Part shown: one piece after another, positions 11,571-24,164 of the stretch
Numbering within the stretch: the stretch's first letter is position 1
How the letters are laid out: every line of letters begins with the position of its first letter
NCBI GenBank assembly: GCA_910890315.1
Contig: CAJVGD010000001.1
Span: 2,480,001 to 2,544,000, forward strand
DNA: 64,000 bases
DNA from: Serendipita indica DSM 11827
Lineage: Eukaryota > Basidiomycota > Agaricomycetes > Sebacinales > Serendipitaceae
Direction of reading: 5' to 3'
The notes under the pieces: model-generated
Seen by the model: the letters and a program-made list of their open reading frames with translations, nothing else
The model's database searches: none
Told to the model about the DNA's origin: nothing
Position numbers and translations under genes: made by a program

Positions 11571-12658
11571 CTTCTTGATTCTCTCGTGACGGGATGTAGT
11601 ATTCGCCAGTTCTTGTACTGTAGTAATCTATGGTTTCATCTTCTTTTGTTATTACAGCAGCAGAAGGAGCGGTCAATGGTGGTAAACTCGTGTGAGATCG
11701 TTCCGAATTGACGAGCGCACAACAACCCAATAAAAGACGACAAAGTGCTATTACATCAATGCGAAACATTGTCGGAACCTTGTTCGTCTTCGAAACTCAG
11801 GGCGAAAACCGAGAACAAAGGCGAGTTGCCAGTGAATCGGGTGCGCTTCGTGCCAAATGTCGACTTGATATGGTTCTGACATGTCTTCCGATGCATTTTG
11901 AGTGAATATATTCAGTCTTCGCCGACGCTGGTGCACGCCTTCCGAATCGAGCGCCGAATGGCCGGCCGCTGCTGGAGCTATGGACGCCTGTAGACGATCG
12001 AATTGGAGCATATGGGCATTCCAGCCAGCGTAGGGGATGAAACAAGATGCATACTGGCCGCAAACTTCCATGCCCGATGTCGTCGAGACCCCCGTCGCTC
12101 GCTGCTCGTCGCTGCTCGTCGTAGCAAAGACCACAGCCCAGTCAAACGCAAGGAACACATGTCGAGACGTTATCCAAACCACCGACGTCAAACGGCGGTG
12201 CATGTCTCTACTAATTTTCCATTTTGGGAAGGGGCCTTTGTACGCGCCTCTCATAGCAACCCGGCGGGCATTCAAGCGAAACGCGTGTGGTAGATCAACG
12301 CAGGCAATTCATACTCGGACGCCCATCTAGACGTCCCTTTGGACCGCCCCATTCGTCTTTACACCTTGATCCCGTCCACGTCCAGCTCCTCCCTCGTTCT
12401 ATCCTCGTTCTTTCTTTTCTTACGACTTTCCTTTTCACTCGTCGTCTCGCTACGCTCTGGAAGCTTTAAACAACCGTCTTCAGCGCAAGCACGACACTCT
12501 TTACTTTCGTCCCCATCCATCTTTGGCTCCCTTTCGCCTTTAATCTACGCCAGTCACGAACTCTCTACACGAACGAACGCTCCACGAGCTTCAACGCCGC
12601 TCTCTAACTCTCACGTCTTGACGACGCCAAAGCACGCACCATTCAGGACCACTACGCA
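11571..12658. other. Intergenic with CT-rich leader of gene C
   Basis: No convincing gene. The last 300 bases (about 12347-12640) are strongly pyrimidine-rich, as in leaders and core promoters of well-expressed fungal genes, and belong to gene C. A short direct repeat of the type GCTCGTCGCT lies near 12095-12122. A 174-codon minus-strand open stretch at 11751-12275 shows no domain and was not accepted. Confidence 0.5.
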
Positions 12659-14983
12659 ATGACTTCGTATGTTTCTTCCTACCACGTTATCGTACCCCAT
12701 GTTTTGCTCATGCGACCTTGTTGCCAGCCAACACCCGCACTTTGTTTTCAACCCTGCTCAGACCTTTGTCGACCTGCAAGCCGAGGCATTCTCTGGCTTT
12801 TACAACGTCGCTCCAGAGATTAAAGTCATGGAGAATACCCCCATGCCTTCCCTCCCTGGTGACTTTGTCGGTACTGACTATGACAGTTACTCCAACGTCG
12901 CATCCAATCCATTGTCCTACGGTGTGTAACTCTTTGTCGCTCGACGTGGCCCTTCCAGGATACTCATCGACCAACAGCAATTTCCGACGACGAGCTGCTC
13001 ATCACTCCAATTCCTCCGACTCTCGGCCCTCTCCCGTCATCTGAGCAAGGCATCAACCCAATAGTCCTTTCCAGAAATCCGTCGACGTCGCCGAGCAGTG
13101 CCTACCATACTCCCTTGGAGGACCCACTCTCGTTAATTGACTTGCCTCAATACTTTTCGAGCCAGTTCGCGGCCCAAGGCAATCAAGCGACGATCCTCCC
13201 CCAAGATCTGATTCCGATGTACTCCGGAGATGCTGCGTCTCTTCATACTTCTCCCAATCAGTCCACCATCTCGCCCAATGCTCTTCACAGTTCGAATCAT
13301 CTGACCAGTTCGGCCCCCTTTTTCGTCGCTCCCGCAGCTCTACATCCGGCACACCCACTGTCCAGAGTCTCTTCGCCCACACCAAGCTTTCGCACGGCTC
13401 CAGCGACTCTGAGCAGGCCAGGATCCGCCTACTCCGCTCGTTCGGTTCAATCCTTCCATAGCCAACGTCCCTCGCTCCAGCTGTCAGCTTCGTTTGCCTC
13501 CCACTCTGTGGTCGAACCAGGCCGCTCAACTTTTCCCGCGGTCAATCTGCCCCCGTTGGTCATCAATGAACACGCTCGGGTCACCGCTCCCACCCTCGCC
13601 AGCCCGACTCCTCAGCGGATTAACCCCGCCAGTGCACCGTTTGCCTTCCCACCTCAATTAGACGCCAGTGTGAATGCTGGCGCCACTCTCCTATCCTCAA
13701 TGGGCCCTTATCCGGCAACGATTGATCCTGCTGCCATTGTCTCTCCTCGGATTGCAAGGCATACCCGGTTTGGCTCGGCACCAACGTCTGCGTCTTACTC
13801 TCCTATGCATGGCGCAACGCTCGTGACCGCAGACAACGGACTCCCGGCTCACGAATCGCTGATTCTCGCGAGTCGGTCGTCGTCTATTGCGTATTCACAG
13901 TCCATGCTGTTAGGCGACGCACTCCGTACCACGCGCCGATCTGTCTCGCCCACTGCCCGCTCTTCATACCATCATTCGGAGATTGAAGAGAGTGGGAGCA
14001 GTGCTGGTTCGCCCTTCACACCATTTGCGCACACCAGGAACGCGAGCATTGTCAGCGCTTCCATTCCCGTCAACTACTTTTCCAATACGTTTAATGGTGC
14101 GGAAAGCATTGGCTCCTTGCAGCAAGCACCAGGAGGTATCGACCCCAGTTTGCTTAGCGCTCAGTCTGCGTGCGCAACGTCTTCACCAAGCACTCGGCAT
14201 TCGACGCCGTGGTCCGAGTTTGCTCAGTATTCCGTCGAGCAGAGTGAGGCCCTTGGATCGTACTACCCTGCTGTACCCGCTCTCCAGACGACTAGCAAGC
14301 GGATGGCGGCGCCTCGCAAGACCAAGCAGCAACCTGCCGAGAGTCGCACTGTAAACGCAGAGTATACAGATGATGAGTATATCAATGGACAGGACACGGA
14401 CGACGACTATGATGGTGACGACAAGAAGCGCAAGCGTGGCAAGTCTGCTTCTGGAGCCAACAAGAGACGAAAGACGACCGGTTCCGAGGACCAGTCCGAC
14501 GCTGAAAGCGCTCAAATCTCCAAAATGATGAAACGCAAATTCGATACGTTGCCGAAACTTACATCGGACATGCGGAGTTGCCCAGTGTGCCATTTCGTGC
14601 CTTCGAACAAGCGCTTTTCAGACGTCCAACGACACTATCAGAGCCATTTCAAAGAGGGCGCCAAAGATAAGCGCATCTACGTATGCACTCTCTGCGGCGA
14701 CGTGGAACACGACCCAGTAACCATGCAACGTGTGTATAACAATAGGCCCGGTCACCCCAAATCGGTGACGACGGTTTACACACGCAAGGACAGTGTGAAG
14801 CGTCACTGGAACAGTTATCACAAGCCAACGGATCCCAATTGGCAAGAGGACTACATCACGACTGTCGATGCCGTGCACCCTGATGCGGCTGGCGCAAAGA
14901 AAAAGTCGGCAAGGCAGGGCGAAGAGGCGATCGATGAGTGGTCCCTGGGCGACTCGAGCGTTTCTTTCCCCTTGTCCGTCTGA
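12659..14983 (+). CDS. C2H2 zinc-finger transcription-factor-like protein, 735 aa
   Basis: Three exons: 12659-12666 (only MTS), 12728-12921 and 12978-14983, summing to 2208 nt. The acceptor at 12977 rather than 12958 is chosen because it alone joins the frames. About 500 residues of Ser/Pro/Thr-rich low-complexity sequence are followed by an acidic stretch (TDDDYDGDD), a basic nuclear-localisation-like run (KKRKRGKSASGANKRRK), and two C-terminal finger units: CPVC...H-x3-H, and CTLC with a long loop before RKDSVKRHWNSYH. Nuclear DNA binding is inferred. It differs from genes A/B/E in having its fingers in one exon, although the chain of a short CxxC finger followed by a long-loop finger is similar. 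Confidence 0.82.
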
Positions 14984-15844
14984 CCTCGCTCGTCGTCCGC
15001 CGACCAAGCCCTCTATGCCAGTATGCCCCTCTATGCCGCCTATGCCACTCACACGCACGAATGTCACTCTGGACTGCTCATCGGTGCTCTCCGGGAACTG
15101 TCAAACACTCCGAAAATCGCGTCGCGTCGCACATTTACGATCAAACAAAAATTTACGACCCATCAGCTGGCCTATCTTATTACCTATCTTCTACACTCTT
15201 TTGACTTATTAGCTGGACACCATACCACCCACACCCTGCATCCCGCATCCGCAACCGCACTCCTATCTATGGCACGCACTCTCCTCCTCACACTACCTCA
15301 CACACACCTAGTACTCTCACGCCCGCTACCGCTCCTCTAGCCTATACTCACCCTAACGCTGCCGCATTACAACTCAAAATCACCACCTATCTATCCGTGC
15401 ATCCCCTATTTACCGCTCGAGGAACACTTCTCTGCGTGCCATACACTCACCATACATCCTGTACTCGTTGCTGTACGAATAGCCCTGTCACGAATTTACG
15501 AAAGAGGCTGACGCCTCACCCTTTGCATCCACTCTCTGCTCGGTGCGGCGAATCAACCGCATATGTCGCCTTTGAGAGCAGCGACTCTATTGAAGATGGA
15601 ACTACTGTGATTTGGATAGGTAACTCGCTTCGTCAGAGTCATGAAGGGTTAGCGCCGACCAGACAAAACTTGGAACTAGTCACCTTCGTCCGACTTTCTA
15701 TACGCGTTGGCCCGTACATTCCAAGAGGTAGAGATAAATAAGGGTACCACATATTCTCTCTACGCGGTTTCTGGTCTACTACGAAGGAGTGAAAGCTATC
15801 TGGATTTGCATCTGGGGCGTTACTCCCCGAGCCATCAGTGAACG
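14984..15844. other. Intergenic, no gene seen
   Basis: 3' region of gene C and 5' region of gene D. Low-complexity CA/CT-rich stretches (about 15200-15400) give short frames only. No regulatory site is clear. Confidence 0.45.
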
Positions 15845-18800
15845 ATGAGCGATCAACTCCCTAAGGATTCCAATGGACCTTCAAAACCTATCGATATCGT
15901 CGTCGTCATCGACTCGACTGGATCCATGGATCATTGTGCGTGCTCGACCCTAATCCTTGCATCTGCCATACGCGTACTGACCTTTTTAATACGCAAATGA
16001 TCAGATCTCATGGCACTCGTACGGATAATCCCCCAGCTCCAAGCCATTCGCGGCCTCACCTCTCGCATCCGACGCATCGGGGTCTTGTCCTACAAGGATT
16101 ATTACCAACCCCGGTCCTCAGCATCGGACAGCGCTCCGTGATTGACCCTGTCCCTGTCAACGACGAGGCGGCGCGGTTGATGGAGCCGCTGTTGACGATT
16201 GACGACGTCGTAGAGTGGAGTGGCTGGGATGAGCCACCTGATATGAATAAAGCTGGAGATGTAGGTCGTGGGAGGATCTTGGGCGAGTGGGTTAAGGGAC
16301 TCGTTGCGGAAGGTGGAGGGGATTATCCAGAGGCGGCAAAGACGGCACTCCGCAAGTTACTCGACATTCTTGGTGATTCCAGATCAAAGGAAGAGACAAA
16401 GGGGGACGTAGAGGAGGATACGCTCGTACTCTGGTTTACCGATTCGCCACCCCATCATCGTTCGCAGCGAGGGTTCAATCGCCTCCTCGAGATTGCTGCG
16501 CATCACCCTCCCAACGACGATACGCTACCAAAATTAATCTAAAGTCGATGAATTTCCCTACTCCGCGCGGGGCAAATTTTCCGGCAGACAAGTGTCTCGA
16601 CTGGGTTCACCTGTGTCGAGCTGCGAGCGCTGCAAAGCTGAGAGTATTCACCTTTCTCCCAGCGACCATGCCTGTGGAAGACACAGCATTTTGGGTCATG
16701 TTGGGTACTCTTACTCGCGGGCATACGCATGTCATTGGGAACAAAGAGCAGGCTACCATGCCGAAGCGGTACGAGCCGGAACCGCATTTGTCTACTGAAG
16801 GAGGTACATTCATGAAGATACTCGTCGCATCGACGATACATCTTGTCCTGGAGCACCTGGCCTTACCTGGAATTTCCGTAGAGGACACTGCGGTGCCTAC
16901 AAATCTTGCGGCGACCTCTCTTCGTTTCGAAGACGACATCACAAAGCATCTCCCAGAGAATCGAAGTACGGCCTTTGTTTGGAATTCGCATCCGTTTTAT
17001 TGACACGTCCGCAGCGTCCAAACCGGATGAGTGGGATGGAAAGGTCCTCAGGGACGAGGACTATTCCTCACAGGATTTTCTCCCGAGAGAGCAGAGCCGC
17101 TACAATGCCCTTAAAGGTCGGCTGCGCCCCATCGTTGAGACACCCATGGTGGAAGACTCTCAAGCATCGTCAGCGACACAACCACAGCATTTACCCCTTG
17201 CTGCAAACGATGAAACTTCCGATGTTCGCGAATCTGTTGTCGCGCTCTTATACGCTGTGGCGGAGTTGGACGTAGAGGCGCTCTACAGAGTCAAGCTGTT
17301 CTCCGAGATGTGGAAGTCTGGTACGTACAAGATCAGGATAGGGTATTACCTTTCTGATCAGCAATCATTCTCAGCCACCTCGTGGCCTAGTTTTACTGCC
17401 CAAGAGTTCCTCATCACCACCTTTTTGAATCGTCTTACCAAGATTCGGAATACAGACATTCGCGAAGCTATCGAAAACTGGGCAGCCATTAGCTCTAATC
17501 GCGAGAGCGAGGTATATGAACTCATTCATAACCGAGATGAGACATCCAACGCTCAGCCGTCCACCGGAGATCTCCTCATCCTCGAAGAAGGTTCAGTCAC
17601 CACGCTCGGCATCTCGCAAAATGACCTCTCGAATCTCTGTACAAGCTACGACCACCGGTTACTCGAAAAGATTGGCAACCTTTTGCGCTACACAAAGGTG
17701 AATTAAACCCGTCGAATGCCACCGCTGACGATGCCAGATCTCTCCCGCAGGAGATTCTACTAGTACAAAACGCTTCATCGACGTCGGAAAGGCCCTTCCT
17801 CAGACCGTCTTTCGTCTGCTTCCCCATCTGGCTTTCGAGGGGATGCTTTACTCGCCTCGTACTGCCATCATTCTCGCAATCGTCGCAATCACTGCTGGAA
17901 TTCCACATCTCGAGCGGCCCGCTCGTGGTGTGGTCGAAGGTATGGCGGGTAAATGGATCGATGCACGAACTCCAGAAAACTTTACGACGCAATTCATTTC
18001 CTTTATCCTTTCCGCTCCGTGTTCAGAGGAAGCTTTATCCTCTGAAGAACGCGCACTGTACCTCAATATGGCGCGGTACGCATATCTGGAGGAGCAACTG
18101 GATATAAAGCTCCAGGCGCGCGTACCGTGGACACCAATGAAGACCCGCGGCATCGGCGATAGGAAGCGAGTGTGTGAAGGATGCGGTATCCGTCGTTCGG
18201 AGACGATGATGCATCAAGTTGGATCGTACGAAGATGGAGGAAAGGCAGGGAACGACGAAGCCATGCGATGTGGGATGTGCGTCGACTCTGACAAAAATCC
18301 ACAAGATTGGCGAGATCTCGGCGAAATTCATAGTTGCTGGGTGGAATGCTCTGAGCGTTGGTGTCGAGCTCAGTATGTCATCGAAGACGAGGATGGTCTG
18401 CGAGTAAGTCTCTCCTCTCTCTAAGCTACACGCACACTTAAACCAACCAGATACCTCCTCGATGTTACTATTGTCGTAAACGAAAGCCGTGTCCCTGGAT
18501 CGAATGCACCGTTTGCGCAAACCGCATCGTCCTCCCAAAATCATACCGCATCCCGCCAGACGACACCCTCGATTCTTTCGTCTGCCCACCATGTCGCAAT
18601 GAGAAGCACACCGGCCACAAGACTATTGTTCCAAGGCTTACCACCCTGCGTTCCATCCTCTTCGCCAATGCATATCGCGTCGAATGGCTTGGCGTCCAGC
18701 CGTTTAGAGAGGTTTTCCGTGGACGGACTACGTTCATGCTCTGGGAACTGTATGGCAATGACATCTTTGCGCCTGCTCCACCGCTCGCCTCGTCACCCCC

Positions 18801-19104
18801 TCCTTCCCCAGCCTCCACTCGAACAATGCCTACCAGGAGGATGCAACTCAATGGAAAGAAACTGTTAAACGCAGCCGAGATAAAGGACGAGCTCGATGCA
18901 GGAGTGGAGCGCCGATTGCACGTTAGGACGGTTCTTTGTCCGATTACGTTTGAACACGTCCCAGAATCCGAGTTAACTCGGGTGTGTTTGAACGACGCAT
19001 GTGACTTCCTGGCCAGTCTCAAAGGCCTGAAGCGCTGGTACACAGGTCAGGACGATCGCAGGAGACTCTGTCCAAGCTGTCGGTCACCACATGTAAAGCG
19101 ATGA
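15845..19104 (+). CDS. VWA-domain protein with Cys-rich C-terminus (gene D)
   Basis: Reads as exons 15845-15935, 16005-16965, 17015-17697, 17738-18408 and 18451-19104. The start gives a von Willebrand A domain: IDIVVVIDSTGSMDH carries the DxTxS metal-site motif, then IRRIGVLSYKDYY, WSGW and LVLWFTDSPPHH. The C-terminal part has many Cys pairs (CEGCGIRRSE, CGMC, CYYCRKRKPCPW, CTVC, CPPCR, and a last RING-like LCPITFEH...LCPSCR), suggesting zinc binding and perhaps ubiquitin-ligase or scaffold work; that is inference. Two joins fail by one base, near 16135 and 16535, with no convincing intron. The acceptor at 17737 and the intron 16966-17014 restore frame at two other places. Either a low-quality region of a real gene or an early pseudogene. 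Confidence 0.62.
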
Positions 19105-19498
19105 GATTGGTGCCTTTTCTTAGATGTTGACTATCCGTTCTTGGTAATGCGCTGGCGACGTAGTGCCACACTCTCCCTGTAGATTGCGTTATGGAAGCCG
19201 CGATTACCCAACCAGCAAAACTGCTATCTCGTCTCAGTGCTCTCTCAACCAGCTGATCGAATGGAGAAGGAGGGGAGAGGGCGACATTACGAGGTACGAG
19301 TTCGATCGTCAATTCAAGGGGCGGATACCCCACACGGTCTTGTCAGCCTCCTATTGAAGGGGCGGTGATAACCTTGTACCATGTCCAGCTGATCCAGATC
19401 CACGCAACTGAGCATATAAGAGATCTTTTCATTTGTGTCCGAACCAAAGACATCCACGCCGTTCTCCCGCGGTCGGACCAGTCTTTTCAGCGATCATA
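19105..19498. promoter_or_regulatory. Upstream region of E1 with duplicated promoter block and TATA-like site
   Basis: Sequence 19247-19345 (AACCAGCTGATCGAA, then an AG-rich run and CTTGTCAGCCT) is similar to 23798-23890 upstream of E3 (AACCAGCTGATCGAA and CTTGTCAGTCT). A CATATAAG site at 19413-19420 lies about 80 bases before the E1 ATG. The block looks like a promoter duplicated together with the gene. Confidence 0.5.
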
Positions 19499-21178
19499 AT
19501 GTCGGGCCATAATACATCTGGCTGGGCACAGCTTGAATTTGATGAGAGCTATCATTACAGGGTTCCTCCTGTATCCTTAGCTCAATCATACGTACCCAGT
19601 ACGTGCATCCCAGTCCCTTGCGAACATATTCAGTTCCATTTCGCCCGGCGAACCTTCTCTCATTCGTACCAATAATATCCTGGTGGAGCCGAGTCATTCT
19701 CGTGGGAATGACGAAGAAGCTCGAATTCGGTTTGGCTCGGTTACTCACTCTGCGGTGTAGATGATTCGCCGCGTGCCGATCCATCGTTTTCGTTCGACTT
19801 CTTCCACGCAGAATCATCTCAGTGGCATCCAAACTCTGTTGAGCCTTCGTTGGTTCGTCAAGTTCTACGATCTACTTTACTACCTAACCAGACTTTACAG
19901 AGTGCCGACATCAACCAACCATGCTCACAGAGTCACGACCTTTCAGTAAAGAACTGCCGACAAGTTCTTGAATCGGGTCAATCTGCTGCAGATTATCACG
20001 CAGCACTCCTCTGGGAACGCTTTCTGAAGCAACAACCGGGGGACGAGGCTTCCTTGATATCAAATCCAATCAGCCTTGAAATGCGGACTCGTTCCCTTTT
20101 TGCGCATACGGGTGACCAGGTGAGCGGATTGAGGACTGAGGAGCTTGTGTCGCATAATATTCGATTCGGATCGCCTCCTTCACAATATCTCGAAGACTTC
20201 GGTAACGGTTCGGATTCGACTTGTGTCTCAGTGATTCGTGGCTCGGGCTCGGGATTCAATGATGTGTATGAGCAGACGTATGCTGACCATGTCCATCTTC
20301 AAAGGGGCGGTCTCGGGTTTCGTGATCAAAGCCAGACGTTACAACCTCGACACACGCCTTCTTCCTACCCCGTACGGGCACCGGATTGGGATTATCACCT
20401 ATCTTCGAAAGCACCGACAGGCTCCGTTCCCTCAAAACGTCATTCGACTAGCTCGCCAACAGCGATCTCTCCACCACTATCAAAAAGGGCCACCAGACGG
20501 AGCCGGCAACAATACTCCAAGTTTGCGAGCGTCGAAGCGCTCTTATTGACACTCCCAACTCTCAATAGGAGTGAGGCTCACATCGAGTTTCTTGATCTCT
20601 TCCTCCGCAGTGATCACTACCGGCTCGACCTCCTGGAGCCTGTTGCGGGGAGCGCGGAAGCATATCAGTTCCAGACGTTTGGGCACGACTCTTTACAGAA
20701 CATCAAGTCAGGATCGTCGATTTTGCTTGCCCTCGTCGAGATTCGTGATCGGGCTTATCGGTGTATGCTTTGTGACCAGCCCAAAAAGACTTCAGATAGG
20801 GCTCTGGGATGCGTGCGAGGTTGTTTGAACCATCGACCATTTGCTTGTCCCGGCCTTGTGGTTGGTTGTGATCGGTGCTCTAAAATGTCTGGGTGAGCCA
20901 CTGTTGCCAACTGCTGGTTACTCAACGTTTGGCTGCCCAGAAACGCTGCTCGTTTCTTTACACAAAATCATTTGAATGGGCATATCCAGGGTCCGATTTA
21001 TAAACAGCAATGCATTGGATGGTAAATAGCACGTTTGAACCCAGATCGGCCGCTAATCGTCTTCAGCTGGAGCTGGTTTCGCCGTGGGGGAATGTTCCGA
21101 CATTGGCAATCCCAGCATGCATCTTCTCCGTTTCCATTCACAACTTACCCTGGATACAAGAGTCACGATAAAGTCTGA
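19499..21178 (+). CDS. Zinc-finger family member E1, 511 aa
   Basis: Exons 19499-19665, 19717-20892, 20941-21021 and 21067-21178 sum to 1536 nt. The N-terminal 340 residues are variable, with a basic patch (SKRATRRSRQQ). Then comes the family core: LEPVAGS, SGSSILLALVE, and a first finger CMLC...LGCVRGCLNHRPFAC, where both usual His ligands are Cys. The CDRC unit continues across a phase-2 intron into ARFFTQNHLNGHI, and a last unit QQCIGC is split by a phase-2 intron in its second Cys codon and ends RRGGMFRHWQSQH (H-x4-H). The 81-nt third exon is the same length in E1, E2 and E3. Metal binding is likely; the biological role is unknown. Confidence 0.75.
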
Positions 21179-21847
21179 GCATTTACATATAGGGTTTCTG
21201 CTTCATCATGCGCTATGTATGAGCCTATGTAATCTTACCTTGAGTTTCATATCATATATTGGCGTCGCTCATTTCATGATCAGATCATTTCTATTCTATG
21301 GGCTCAATCCAATCAACATGATTGCCGAATTGGCTTCAAGTTGTGCCGCTTATTGGATAGTCGGAACTACATCTTCTACACCGTCTGAGATATTTCGACT
21401 ATGAACTGCTGTGCACACATCCCGGCCTAGGCACCTGCCGACTAATAACTCGCAAGGCTGGATATGGCAGATCACGCTCGTCGGGCCACAATCCAAATCA
21501 GCACTGCACTACGTTTTTTCTTTATGCTGATTTGTTCTGGGCGACTGTCTTATGAGTGTCTTTCTCCGATCGATGGAAGTTCTCTGATCGTAATTCATGG
21601 AGACGGTTAGTGCTGGGATGTGGCTTATGTCTGTCAGAAACTTGACGTCGTCTCAATACGATCAGAGCACTGTAACCGAGCCAACCTGCGACAGTGCTTA
21701 CTTGTTCCATTGATTTGAGGCGGGGAGGCCTGGAGAATAGCAATATACCTATCAGCTGAATACCCATTAATCGTGATAAAAGGCCGTCGCAGCAACTACG
21801 GGTCTTTCTTCTCGTACTGACACCCCTTCCCCGCTTTAGTCCATCCT
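21179..21847. other. Intergenic between E1 and E2
   Basis: No gene recognised; only short frames. It should contain the E1 terminator and the E2 promoter. I see no copy of the E1/E3 promoter block here. Confidence 0.4.
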
Positions 21848-23129
21848 ATGGCATATACAAACCCGTGAGTGGTGTTATCGTTTCAGTTTATGTACTTAAA
21901 ACACTGGGTAGAGGTTTAATTGTCGTTGACTCGAGCTGGACTTCGAATGGGCCATTTAATACCGACCCACGCTTTATAGTTGCGACGATGGGCGTCCAAC
22001 GTCGTCATCTATATGAAGATCTGGCAAGTACAGAGACGCATAACGGGCAGTACATGCCTTTACAATCACAAATGAGCCTGCGATTCAATTGTATGTAATG
22101 CGAGAGGTATGAAGACCCAAGGGTACTATTCGATGAAAGCGATGCCATTCGGCGAGTTGGCATCGAATAGGAATCTTTGTGTCACTGGATTCGGTGCTGA
22201 CGGGTATCCGAGTGGACAACCAGTAACACCTCTACCGGCCATACTCCCGGAAGTACACCTAGCCTCCGAGAAAAGGATATCCATGCGTCCTCGTTGTTTG
22301 ACAGGAGCAGTACAACACGTCAAATTACAGAGTCTCCCGGACTCCTTGCCGGCAACATATCCCAACAGAGGGCAAGTGGAGCTAGTGGAACAGTTTCTTA
22401 AGAGCCATCAATATCTAGAAAACTCCCTGGAACCGACAGTAGGCAGTCATGATGCCTCATATCTCATGTCGAAAATGGGAATAGAAGGCAGACGCATGCT
22501 CTGTCAGCTGGAAAATGGGTCTTCCGTTCTTCTCGTCCTTGTGGAGAAAAGGGGGAAGGAGTATATCTGCGTTCTATGCGGCAACAGCAAAGGCAGTCGA
22601 TGTCGCGCCTTGGGTTGCGTCCGAGCATGTCTTAATTTTCGTCCTTTCGTGTGTCCTGGAAACCAAAGTGGATGTAATTTATGCATTGATGGCTATAGGT
22701 GAGCATATTAGTGCCATATAGTGGCATGATGGATGCTCGTTGGTCGATTCATATACAGAGATAGAGCCCGTTTCTGTATGAAGAGTGGATTGACCGACCA
22801 CGTAAACAGCCAGACGAAAAAAGCAATCTGCATCGAGTGGTGATTATGGGTGCTGCATCGCAAAATTCTCACTGACACCTAGCAGCTTCGACTCGCTGCG
22901 CCGTGGGGGAATGTACAAGCACTGGCTTGCCCGACACTCGTCCATACCTTTTCCATTCGACCATTATCGAAAATATGGTAGAGCCCACACAAAAAATGCT
23001 CAGTTACCCTTGCTTCACAGCATGCCTATTCCAGGACTAAAACCAACCAGAACTCATCCCCAGTTGTCGCTAATCCATCCTTGGCTTTCGAATCCTCGTC
23101 ATCACAATCAGAGACTTATTAATCGTTAG
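21848..23129 (+). CDS. Zinc-finger family member E2, 359 aa
   Basis: Exons 21848-21864, 21912-22090, 22140-22698, 22759-22839 and 22886-23129 sum to 1080 nt. The first exon (MAYTN plus two bases) is chosen because its intron 21865-21911 joins an open frame with good GTGAGT and TAG sites. Core motifs: LEPTVGSHDASYL, GSSVLLVLVEKRGKEYICVLC, LGCVRACLNFRPFVC, CNLC, RARFCMKSGLTDHV, then CIEC split by a phase-2 intron and RRGGMYKHWLARH. The C-terminal 50 residues are basic and Pro/His-rich. Same arrangement as E1 and E3, with the Cys-for-His change at both ligand places of the first finger. Confidence 0.74.
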
Positions 23130-24164
23130 GTTTGCACCTCAAAGGGTGTCCATTTCTCGCCTCTTTGACCTGAATCTCGTCGCATTGATCGTTTATCTCC
23201 GTCACATTTTGACTCTATCTTAATGTAGATTTTACATTTTCCTAGTCCCTTGTCCGATGTTCTATCAGCTTATTTCAATTTATTTCTACACTTCATAAAC
23301 TACGACTATAACAACCATCCCATTCACTACTTCACCATATTAACCTCCACGTGTGAGACTTTTCGGCATCGCACTTGGTTCTCTGCTACTCGACTTTTAT
23401 TGTGGATGCTGTGGCGGAGCCTTTTGGGCGTCCCTGGTACTCTCACTCTTGGCGTACATAGTCTCATATACACAATAGGCTGCTTTATTTCATGGGTGTA
23501 ATAACGCTATCCCTTCTCCTTTGCTTCCCCAGGCAGTGAGACCTCTGATCTCCAACCCTGACCTGTGTATCATAATACCTGCGTGTGCGAGGGTACAAGG
23601 CAGTCGTCGGAAGTCACGTGCAAGATGCCGTACTCTCTACAAGTAAATTGATGGAGAGAGGCATCCTTGATTGGATCGTGGCTTCTAAAGTCAGTTAGCC
23701 ATCTACGAACTATCAGTGAAAATCAATCGTCTATTGGAAGTTTGTCTACATATTAACCGGCAGCATTGTCTTCCTATCAGTCAGATGCTATGCTAACCAG
23801 CTGATCGAAGGGAGAGAGTGACATGACAGCCATCAGTTCAGTCTCTTGATTTAGCAGGCGGCATGCCCCAAGGAACTTGTCAGTCTCACCTTGAACAGGT
23901 GACAGGTGACTTTGGCCTGTTGGCCGTCTCGTGTCCTTATTTGGATAACTCTAATTCACGTACATCCTAATATTCAATTCCTTTGTGTATACTCACCGAC
24001 ACTTTGTATTCACGCTCCGCTCCGGCTGGGTGGCAATTGATTCATAGCGGCGGTGAGGGCCGTCTGCCTCATGTACCTTTGAACGTACGTGGGCTGTAAT
24101 TATATAAAGTCTTCCTTATAACTCGCTCCAGCTAGCCCTCCGAGAGTACCCAACATCTCTGCAA
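23130..24164. promoter_or_regulatory. E2-E3 intergenic with duplicated promoter block and TATA box
   Basis: No gene seen in the left 650 bases (T-rich, short frames). The block 23798-23890 repeats the sequence found upstream of E1 at 19247-19345. TATATAAAG at 24101-24109 lies about 55-60 bases before the E3 ATG and is a good TATA candidate. Confidence 0.5.

Noticed and set aside
11751-12275. 174-codon minus-strand open frame
   Set aside because: No domain, no splice set, no paralog in the window; falls in the upstream region of gene C.
14183-14593. Minus-strand 136-codon frame within gene C
   Set aside because: Shadow of the coding strand of the zinc-finger gene.
16082-16131. 50-nt intron with donor GTCTTG that would repair the frame of gene D
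   Set aside because: It would remove the conserved VLSYKDYY part of the VWA domain and has a poor donor; a one-base sequence error fits better.
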